Assembly (NCBI GenBank): GCA_026399415.1
Contig: JAPLQZ010000016.1
Span: 1-44,499, forward strand
Direction: 5' to 3'
DNA: 44,499 nt
From: Rhodocyclales bacterium
GTDB lineage: Bacteria > Pseudomonadota > Gammaproteobacteria > Burkholderiales > Rhodocyclaceae
The notes below the pieces were generated by a model. That model saw only the letters and a list, made by a program, of their open reading frames with translations, did not search any database and had not been told where the DNA came from. A program made the translations under genes and the position numbers. Shown here one piece after another: positions 16,983-24,900 of this stretch; the stretch's first letter is position 1; each line of letters opens with the position of its first letter.

Positions 16983-17447
16983 ATGATGCGTAAAGCTGTT
17001 TTGATGTTGCTCCTGGCGGTTGTGGGTGTTAACGCGGCGGCGGAGGAATGGTTGTGTATTGCTGACATATTTGCTGGCTTCACGTATGAAAACGGCAAAT
17101 GGAAGGCCGCTTCCGGCCCCCATCGGCAGAAATATGTGGTTGGCATGGCTACGGAAAATGAAATCAGAACTGCCAGGCTTCTCAAGAGAAGCCTGCCGGT
17201 ATGGGTAGTCAAGAAATTTGGCGAGAACTATGGAATGTCCTGCGGTGACTTCAACGACCAAGATATGCTCTTGTGCCGCGATGTGCAGGAATTCAGCTTC
17301 AACAGGCAAACCGGGAGATTTCTTTACACATACCCTGTCGGATATTTCGGCGTCTCGTCAGCTGAGATTGGAACAAAAAAGGAAAGTACTGACGCGCCCC
17401 GGATGATGATTGGCAAGTGCCATCCAATGGCCGTCGTCAAATCGTGA
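16983..17447 (+). CDS. Secreted hypothetical protein
   Basis: A 154-residue protein with a signal peptide (MRKAVLMLLLAVVGVNAAAE). I do not recognise the family. The mature part starts EEWLCIADIFAGFTYENGKW and has four Cys residues in total. It contains aromatic segments such as REFSF-like QEFSFNRQTGRFLYTYPVGY, which suggests a small beta-rich domain. The start at 16983 reads MMRK, so 16986 is equally likely. It is divergent from the NSMGQV gene. Confidence 0.65.
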   Translation: MMRKAVLMLLLAVVGVNAAAEEWLCIADIFAGFTYENGKWKAASGPHRQKYVVGMATENEIRTARLLKRSLPVWVVKKFGENYGMSCGDFNDQDMLLCRDVQEFSFNRQTGRFLYTYPVGYFGVSSAEIGTKKESTDAPRMMIGKCHPMAVVKS

Positions 17448-17751
17448 CAGTGCACCCATGCGCGCCTGGGGCATGACACGGCTACTGGCCGGATACCGCT
17501 ACCCACCGGGGATTTCTTCCGCTCTCCTTGCAATCGAAGGCCGACAACTGTGTGCGAAACCCGTTTCGAAACCGAGGTCAGGCGGACGTCAATATCACTT
17601 TCGATATTTCACTTGTAAATAATTAAACTACGTGGTAAAAAATGTCCATGGTACCGTTTGCGATGCCATCAATCGAGAGCCGAGATCTATAAGCAACCTT
17701 TAGGCCGGGGAATTGGGTTTGGCAATGATCCTAATAGAGGAGTGGATCGAA
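17448..17751 (+). other. Intergenic region with an AT-rich promoter-like stretch
   Basis: 304 bases with no supported gene. Between about 17600 and 17645 the sequence turns AT-rich (ACTTGTAAATAATTAAACTA), unlike the GC-rich surroundings. It is the likely promoter of the downstream helical-repeat gene, but I cannot place -35 and -10 boxes with confidence. The start of that gene is preceded by GAGGAG near 17737-17742. Confidence 0.35.
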
Positions 17752-19212
17752 ATGAACTTAACTACTGTATGCGGCGGCAAGGCGCGCTTTATTGCGGCAA
17801 TTGTTTCCGGCATCGCCGTCATGAGTTTTTCCGCAGGTGTTTCAGCGCAAGTCGGCCCCATGGGGGCCGGAGGTCAATGTCCGGCGGGAACCGTCAAAGG
17901 GGGTGGTTTTTTGAGCGCCCACTGCATCAAGCCAGCCGCAGTCGGCCAGCCGAAACCGCTCGGAACCACCGCTCTCAACACGGTCCCGAAGACAGCCCTG
18001 GCGCCCGCCGCTATTCCTGTTTCGGTTTGCAAACCGAAGATCGATGCGGAGTTCAAATCCTTTACCGATCGTGTCACGCGCGGTCAGGGCGCGAAGGTGA
18101 TCACGCCACAAGAGCAGGCGGCGCTCCTGGGGCATTACAACACCCTGAAAGCCGATGAAGCCAAAATGGCAAAAGACGGGCTGAGCCCGCAGGAATGCGC
18201 CACGCTGAGCGCGGCACTGGTGCACCTCAATACCGAGCTGGCTGACGCGCTATGCAGCCGCGAACCCGCACAGGAAACTCGCGCGGCGATCAAGAGCGCC
18301 GTCCAGCAGGCGGCAAATGCGCGTCACGGTGCAAAGCCGGTCGCAATTGCTGACGCGAACGGGCTGTGCGTCATGGAAATCCAGCACGAAGCTACCCTTT
18401 TCCATGCCGCCGTTGCGAACGCCCAGAAAGCCAACCTGATCGATCCGAAGGAACAAGCCGAGCTGACAAAATCCCAGGCAACCGTCCACGCACTGGAGGC
18501 TCGCGTTCTGACAGACGGGAAGGTCACGCTGAAGGAACTGAGGGATGTCATGGCTGTACTGAAGGTCCAGAACGAGTTGCTTGACCATGCAATCGCCACC
18601 CAAGCCCCAGCGCGCGCTCCGGCAACGCAAGCCGCGGCCGCTCGACCAGTAAGCAGCTGCCAGGCGATGATCGATCATGCAACGGTATCCTTGACCCAGC
18701 GGATCGGCCGCGGTCTGAGCACCAAGCAGATCGATACCAAGGAGCGTGCCGCGCTGGAGAAGTCGTTCTTCGATCTCCTCGCCTTTGAAGCCAACGCCAA
18801 GAAGGACGGCAAGCTCGATCCCAAGGAGTGCCAGGATATCCATAAGCGCATAGATGCGGAGAATAAGCAGCTTGCCCAGGCATTGATGGCGAGTCCGTCA
18901 CCGGATCACAAGAAGGCAGCTGCGCTGGCGCTGACCAAGAAGACGGGCAAGGCCGTCGCGCACGAGGCCGTGACCTGCCAGGCGGAAATCAACCATGAAA
19001 ACGATGCCTATGGGGCCGCGATCCTGGCTGGCGTTGCGTCCGGCAAGATATCGGCGCAGGAAAAGGTCGCGCTGGACAAGACACACGCCGAGTTGGTAGC
19101 GCTGGAAAATCAGACAATGGCGGACGGCAAAGTCACCATGCAGGAATGCATGAAGATCCACGCCAAGATTGCCGATGAAGGCAACAAGCTGAGACTCGCC
19201 ATCTCGAATTGA
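17752..19212 (+). CDS. Exported protein with four Cys-bounded helical DGK repeats
   Basis: A 486-residue exported protein. The start at 17752 (MNLTT) has GAGGAG upstream; the track start adds 13 residues without support. A signal peptide (about residues 1-33, ending SAGVSAQ) is followed by a Cys/Gly stretch, then four repeats of about 75-80 residues beginning near 92, 204, 301 and 407. Each opens with C-x3-I-x-x-E/A, has a helix with KQI/PKE-type turns, and ends with DGK-V/L-T-x-x-E-C. Repeats 1, 3 and 4 carry the second Cys; repeat 2 has Leu. The D-G-K-x-T-x-x-E loop recalls a degenerate EF-hand seen in small bacterial helical proteins. Function unknown. Confidence 0.75.
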   Translation: MNLTTVCGGKARFIAAIVSGIAVMSFSAGVSAQVGPMGAGGQCPAGTVKGGGFLSAHCIKPAAVGQPKPLGTTALNTVPKTALAPAAIPVSVCKPKIDAEFKSFTDRVTRGQGAKVITPQEQAALLGHYNTLKADEAKMAKDGLSPQECATLSAALVHLNTELADALCSREPAQETRAAIKSAVQQAANARHGAKPVAIADANGLCVMEIQHEATLFHAAVANAQKANLIDPKEQAELTKSQATVHALEARVLTDGKVTLKELRDVMAVLKVQNELLDHAIATQAPARAPATQAAAARPVSSCQAMIDHATVSLTQRIGRGLSTKQIDTKERAALEKSFFDLLAFEANAKKDGKLDPKECQDIHKRIDAENKQLAQALMASPSPDHKKAAALALTKKTGKAVAHEAVTCQAEINHENDAYGAAILAGVASGKISAQEKVALDKTHAELVALENQTMADGKVTMQECMKIHAKIADEGNKLRLAISN

Positions 19213-19221
19213 TTCAAATTC

Positions 19222-19246
19222 GCAGCCGGGCCACTCGCCCGGCTGC
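19222..19246 (+). terminator. Hairpin terminator candidate after the helical-repeat gene
   Basis: A perfect 10-bp stem GCAGCCGGGC / GCCCGGCTGC with a five-base loop lies 10 bases past the stop at 19212. Only ATT follows, so the T run is poor. Termination here is likely but may be partial, allowing some read-through to the next gene. Confidence 0.65.
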
Positions 19247-19284
19247 ATTCCCGAAGGTGCAGGAAACCTGACCAAGTTGTTTCA

Positions 19285-19782
19285 ATGCAGACCTCGCCCG
19301 AGCCCATGCTTAATCAGAACGCCGTGTTCCGCATTGCATCCGTCTTGATTACCGGGTGTCTGCTGAGCTTTGTGATTGCGGTGACCGCAGACGGTGCTGA
19401 TGGGAAGCAGCCATCGGCTGACACGTTCCTCGGTAACGACGGGAAGTATCACGCCAAAGGCTCTTTCCTGGGCCAGGACGGGAAGTACCATGCGAAGGGC
19501 GAGTTCCTGGGTCAGGATGGAAAGTACCATCCGCAAGGTGCTTTCCTTGGGCAGGATGGCAAGTACCACCCCCAAGGCAGCTTTCTTGGCCAGGACGGCC
19601 GGTATCACTACGCCGGTTCCTTTCTCGGCGAAGACGGGCGGTATCATATCCAGGGCGCATTTTTGGGCACCGACGGCCGCTATCACCCTGCCGGTTCGGG
19701 CATGGAAGCCAATGGCCGTTACGTGGAACCCGAGCACCTGGCCGAAAAGGAGCGCCAAAACAAGAATGGCGTGGACAATTGA
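19285..19782 (+). CDS. Exported protein with seven FLGQDGKYH 13-residue repeats
   Basis: A 165-residue protein with an N-terminal hydrophobic segment (about residues 15-34, FRIASVLITGCLLSFVIAV) that is a signal peptide or anchor. Seven perfect-length 13-residue units follow, of the form FLG-x-DG-K/R-YH-x-x-G-x, then a worn copy (MEANGRYVEPE). Every unit has one conserved Asp-Gly turn and a Tyr-His pair, so seven His are regularly spaced. This would suit a short beta-hairpin solenoid and possibly metal binding; both are guesses. The start could also be ATG 19306. It is followed after 162 bases by the TPR-secretin gene. Confidence 0.75.
   Translation: MQTSPEPMLNQNAVFRIASVLITGCLLSFVIAVTADGADGKQPSADTFLGNDGKYHAKGSFLGQDGKYHAKGEFLGQDGKYHPQGAFLGQDGKYHPQGSFLGQDGRYHYAGSFLGEDGRYHIQGAFLGTDGRYHPAGSGMEANGRYVEPEHLAEKERQNKNGVDN
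19426..19698 (+). repeat. 39-bp tandem repeat, seven units
   Basis: Seven in-frame 39-base units encode the FLGxDGKYH repeats. All have the same length, while the DNA has drifted between units. Selection therefore seems to act on the protein repeat rather than on recent DNA duplication. There is no spacer, which rules out a CRISPR array. Confidence 0.9.
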
Positions 19783-19944
19783 CGATCCTCAAGCAAATGA
19801 CGGTGATCTTCCCGCAGCGACGATCTGCACGCTGCACAACGCACAATGTTTGCCAGCGATGGTAATATTTTCCACCGATGAGGCAAGCGGCCACCCGCTG
19901 CATCCATTTGCAGTTTAATTAATCTCTACTGACAGGATAGAAGA

Positions 19945-21900
19945 ATGAAAATCAATCAATCGAAAAAACATCATCCTCGGATTGGTCAATTCCTTAAGGT
20001 CGTGGCCCTACCTTCTGTGCTGGCATTCAGCAGCTATAACGCGATGTCGGCAGGTACCGAATTTGACGATGGTTATCGGGCCCCCATGATGCATAGTTCG
20101 GCGGCCAAACTGGCGGAGGCCATTCCGAAAGACAAGCTGACTACGGCCTCCCGGCAGTTGACCAAAGAGGGTCTAAAGGCGATCGACGAAAAAGCTTACG
20201 AGAAGGCAAGTACGCTGTTCAATATGGCGCTGCAAGGCGATATCAATAATAGCTACCTCCATTTCCTGAACGGACTCACCTATCATTTGCGCGGACTCGA
20301 CGGCGAGGGCAAGCTCTACAGGCTTGCCCAGCAGGGCTACGAAATGGCGGTACAGTTTGATCCGAGCAACAAGCTCGCCCGGCATTACCTGGGTTTGCTG
20401 TTCATCGATCGCCGAGAGTACGTGATGGCCAAAGAGCAGCTTATGGAGGCTGCGCTATACGACAAGAACGACGCCGAACTTTTGTATGACCTGGCGGTGG
20501 CTGCCTATTACGCCAAGGACCCAGCAACGTCCTATGCTGCGTTGCAGGGTGTCCTTGCTGCCGATGGAACCAAGGAGACAGCTCAGCTTTTGCGGGCTTT
20601 GGCCATCGTTTCTGCGGCGGCGGGCGACGATGCCGCCGCGCGCGGCTACCTCGAGCGTTTGGCCAAGGCGTCACAAGGAGCCGGCGAACTTAGCTTCACT
20701 GAAGGCCGGGTCAATACTTGGCGGGACATGTATGGCGGACGCCTGATCAAGGCGCAGTTCCCTTCAGCGGCACCGGCAGCGGGTGGCTTCCCGGGCGCGG
20801 CACCGGCGGCGGGTGGCTTCCCGGGCGCGGCACCGGCAGCGGGTGGATTTCCTGGCGCAGCACCGGCAGCGGGTGGATTCCCGGGTGCCGCCGGTGGGGT
20901 TGCTCCGCGTGCCCCCGGAGGCTTCTTCGAAAAGAATATGGTGATGCTGGATGTGGCGATCATCGCCACCGAGGAGGACAACAGCGATACCTTCGGGGTG
21001 AATCTGCTTGACGGCTTGAAAATCCAGTTTGGCAACTCTTCGGGGACGGCGGCAGTTCTGAGGAACAGCACTAGCGATCTGGTGAACAAGGCCAATGACA
21101 CCGCTGTCATTACACGAATCATCCAGATTCCTGCCATCAGCTATACATTAAACATTGCCAATGCCCAGGATCGTCGCAACGAGGTTCTTGCGCGCCCCAC
21201 ACTGGTCGCGCTGGGCGGTTTACCCTCCACATTCTTTTCCGGAGTTGACGTGATTGGCGCCGCGATTTCGACAGGCGCGGGAGGTTCCGTACAGGTGCAA
21301 AAGGAAGCCGGCGTAAAACTCTCGCTGACTCCCGAATTCCTGCCGGATGACCTGATCAAGATTCAAGTAACCGCAGAGCGAACCTTCCTGACCAACCCGA
21401 GCAGCAACGTCGTTTTCGACTTTCGTCTCGATACATCCAAAACCCTGGTGAGTGCCAATGTCGCAATGAAGTATGGCGAAACCCTGATTCTGTCAGGGCT
21501 GTCTGAGAGGAATACCGAATCGAATTCGAGCGGTGTGCCGGTCTTGCGCGATATCCCCATTGTCCAGTATCTGTTCCATCGCAAGTCCAAGCGAGATTTT
21601 TTCAAGTCGGTGCTCATCATGGTGACGCCTCGTCGCCCGAACTATACGAGTCGGTCGCAACAGGATGTGGAAGCCGATGCAGCCAAGATGAACGACTTTG
21701 AAAAGGTACATGCTGAATTCGAAAACAAGTTCAAGGTCTGGTTCAAACCGGTACCGACCGCAGCCATGTCAATCGCCATGATCGAAACCAGTCCGTTATT
21801 CCGGGAGTTCCGCGCAGGCGACCTTAAGCTGGACAGTTGGTTGTCCAGAGCTTCCGTAGGTGGACGTTTGAGAGCCGCCCTCGATTTCCTCTATTACTGA
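19945..21900 (+). CDS. TPR-secretin hybrid outer-membrane protein
   Basis: A 651-residue exported protein. A signal peptide (about residues 1-36, ending AMSA) precedes TPR-like helices (about 50-250: LKAIDEKAYEKASTLFNMAL, ARHYLGLLFIDRREYVMAKE). A Gly/Pro/Ala linker of four GGFPGAAPAA units (about 272-318) leads to a secretin domain. That domain opens MVMLDVAIIATEEDNSDTFG, continues through NEVLARPTLVAL and GVKLSLTPEF, and closes with SSGVPVLRDIPIVQYLFHRK and VLIMVTPRRP, the signature of type II/type IV-pilus secretins. The usual N0/N1 domains are absent and TPRs take their place. The likely role is an outer-membrane gate for neighbouring exported proteins. AGGA lies upstream of the ATG. Confidence 0.82.
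   Translation: MKINQSKKHHPRIGQFLKVVALPSVLAFSSYNAMSAGTEFDDGYRAPMMHSSAAKLAEAIPKDKLTTASRQLTKEGLKAIDEKAYEKASTLFNMALQGDINNSYLHFLNGLTYHLRGLDGEGKLYRLAQQGYEMAVQFDPSNKLARHYLGLLFIDRREYVMAKEQLMEAALYDKNDAELLYDLAVAAYYAKDPATSYAALQGVLAADGTKETAQLLRALAIVSAAAGDDAAARGYLERLAKASQGAGELSFTEGRVNTWRDMYGGRLIKAQFPSAAPAAGGFPGAAPAAGGFPGAAPAAGGFPGAAPAAGGFPGAAGGVAPRAPGGFFEKNMVMLDVAIIATEEDNSDTFGVNLLDGLKIQFGNSSGTAAVLRNSTSDLVNKANDTAVITRIIQIPAISYTLNIANAQDRRNEVLARPTLVALGGLPSTFFSGVDVIGAAISTGAGGSVQVQKEAGVKLSLTPEFLPDDLIKIQVTAERTFLTNPSSNVVFDFRLDTSKTLVSANVAMKYGETLILSGLSERNTESNSSGVPVLRDIPIVQYLFHRKSKRDFFKSVLIMVTPRRPNYTSRSQQDVEADAAKMNDFEKVHAEFENKFKVWFKPVPTAAMSIAMIETSPLFREFRAGDLKLDSWLSRASVGGRLRAALDFLYY
20758..20892 (+). repeat. 30-bp repeat coding the GGFPGAAPAA linker
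   Basis: Four near-identical 30-base units, plus partial ends, lie inside the secretin gene. They code a flexible Gly/Pro/Ala linker between the TPR part and the secretin domain. High DNA identity between units suggests recent expansion, so copy number may vary between strains. Confidence 0.85.
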
Positions 21901-21932
21901 TGCACAGCTAGCCGCCTGCCTGTTTGCGTGTG

Positions 21933-24900
21933 ATGGAAACGTGCTTTGTGGCTCACCTGATGAGGTGGCTGCTGCTGCTTGCGGCTACCTTGGGGTCATC
22001 CGCGTTTGCGCAAACGCCGCCGGGCCCCATTGCAACGCCAGCCAAGACCACCGCCACTTCTGCTACCCAGTGGGTAGCAGTACGGGGGCCGGCGGTTGAC
22101 CTGTCCATCACGCCGACCGGTGATGTGTATGCGCTTGACCACGAAGGAAGGCTGTGGCGCCTTCCGGCGCAGAATGTTCGAGAGGGCACGACCGAAAATT
22201 GGCTGACCCAGCCGGGGCGATTCAAGCGCTTGCGCGCAACGCATGACGGCGGGCTGTGGGCGATTGGTTCGATTGGTTCCTCGGACTGGTTGTACCACTT
22301 GCGCGGGAGTGTATGGCATCCCGTTTTGGAAGGAATCAAGGATGTGGCAGCCTCCCCTGACGGCCAAATCCTGGTGCTCAATACAAAAGGGGAACTGTTC
22401 GATCTATATGCCGGGAAGTTGTATGAACCCCGTCCTCCCCCATCTGAATCGGCGTCTGAACGGCTGGTAGCGGATGCCCACGGCCTGCCATGGCTGCAGC
22501 GGCAGGATAGGAGTGCTGTGCGTTTTGACGGCACGGCCTGGCAGGCGGTTGCGAGTGCAACCGATCAATTGGCGGCCCTCACTGCAGGCTATGACGGCAC
22601 TATCCTGGGGATAGGACTTGATGGCAAGGTCCTGCGCTATATGCCCCAAGGCAATACCTGGCAGCCCTATATCACCGACGGGCGGGTGATACCGCCTTTG
22701 CGTCATTTGGCCATACATCCTTCCGGCATGCCCTGGGGCATTGCTCGCAGCGGGGAACTGCTGGCGGAGCGTTCGGTCGGAGGTCCCCAGAAAAAGGAGC
22801 AGAGTACCCCGAGTGCTTTTACGAAAGGTCTGACGTGGAAAGCTGCCGGTGGCCCGTCGAAGAAAGTTAGCGTCGGGAGCGATGGCACTACCTTTAGCAT
22901 TGCCCCTGATGGCTTCGTATGGCGCCGAAAGCGGGGCAACGAGTGGATTCTCGTACGAGCACAGGTTGAGGCGATTGCCGCTGGAACCGGAGGGCAGGCA
23001 TGGGGCTTGAATGCCAAGGGAGGCATTGTTCACTTCGATAAAGGGTTCATCTTTGACATTCCAGGAATTGCGCGCCTGATCGCTGCCGGACCAAAAAATG
23101 ATCTCTGGGCCGTTTTCCAAGACAACTCGCTGCAGCAATGGAATGCGCGTGCGAAGCGGTGGGACGGAGTCATGCTTCTCCCGGAAGTTCCGCTGGCGAT
23201 TTCAATCGGGATGCGCGGCGAACCCTGGATCATCGATTCCGAAGGAATGGTAAAAACGTATGTCGAGAACCGCTGGCGTTCGGTTCCCGGGATAACGGCT
23301 CGTAGTATTGGCGCCGGGCCGGAGGGAACCGTGTATGCCGCATCCGACGCTGAGGGCATTTATTGGCTGGATGCAAGAGAGATGCGGTGGAAACCGGCCA
23401 GCGGCAAAGCCGTTCAGATTGCTGTAGGACCCGGAGGCGCCCCATGGGCCATCACTGCAAAGAACGAACTGCTCGCTTCAGGGCGCTTCATCGATGCAGA
23501 TAATGTACGCGAGGCCGTTGCGCAAGCTGCGGCCAAAAAAGCCGCCAGCCCGACAACCCCTTCCAGTACGACCACTGCCGACACAACGACCGCTAGCACG
23601 AGCACTGCGGGTTCATCGACGCCCAGTGCATTCATATCGGGTTCATCGGCACCCAGCGCATTCACGTCGGGCGCCACGATGCCTGATGGCACGAAACCGG
23701 CCATCGTATTTACTGGCCCACTGCCGGCGACCATCAAGCCGCTCAGTTATCAAACCTTGTTTGCCGAAACCAGATTCAAGGATATCGGGATTGGAGCCAA
23801 TGGCGCGGTCTACGCCGCCAGCGTGGATGGTGCTCTGATGTGCTTCAACAATGCAGCGAACCGCTTCATCATCGCCAGTTCCGGGACTGTGGACCGGGTG
23901 ACCGTCACTGCGGACGGAATGCCGTGGATACTCGATGCCAGTGGACGGATATCGAGGTTCGACAAGGATCGGGGCGCATGGCGTGTCGTGCCATCGTTTA
24001 GCGGGGTTGATATCTCCATCGGACCCGATGGGCAGCTCTGGGCGGCCGGAACCACCGGCTCGGTCTTCCGCTACAACGCAAATGCCGACAGCTTTGACGC
24101 GGAACCTGTGGTGAGTTCCGATGTTTCCTTCAAGGCGCGCCGGGTAGCTGGCGCGAGTGCGCGTGCGCATTGGCTGATATCCGAGCAAAACCAGCTGATC
24201 CGATGCGAAAAAGGCGACTGCCGCGTTGCCCTGACCGGAGCATTGGACGCGGCGGTCGCCTCCGATAACACATTGTTCGTTCTCGATCTGCTGGGCAATG
24301 TTCAGCGCTACAACCAGAGCAAAAAAGCATTCGAGAAGCAGAATGGTCTCGGTCGGGCAATCGCGGTCGGCCCAGGAGGTCTGCCCTGGCTGGTTAACTC
24401 ATCCGGCAATATTGATTTGGCAGGAATTTTCAATGCCAGTAGCCGTACGGTCAACACCGCCGACTGTGCAATCAAATTCGCAAGCGCGCCGGCACCGGCG
24501 CCGGTGCCTTCCACTGTGACGCTTGTCGCTACGGCCGACACTGCAAGCTTGTTCCCGGGTGGATCGCTTGACCTGCTGGTCAATGACAGCCTCAACGGGC
24601 GGGCACCCACCGTCAATGATGTGACTGTGGCGCTTGATACGCCGTCGAGCTTCCTCACCATCAATGGCAGTGCTTTGGTTGTGTCTTCAACCGCGACTCC
24701 AGGCTCGGTGCTGACCGGCAGCTACAAGATTTGCGCGCGCAATGTGTTTGGCAGTTGTGCGGCCGCGACGTTCTCCATAACCGTCGCCGGGACGACCACC
24801 GCGCCCACCGGCGTATCGGCCACAGCGGGCAATGGCAGGGTCACAGTCAGCTTTACGGCACCGACATCGAGTAGCGCCATCAATGGCTACACCGCGGTCG

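Noticed and set aside
17640-17750. Possible riboswitch before the helical-repeat gene
   Set aside because: I looked for c-di-GMP and similar conserved cores in the leader and found no matching motif or convincing fold.
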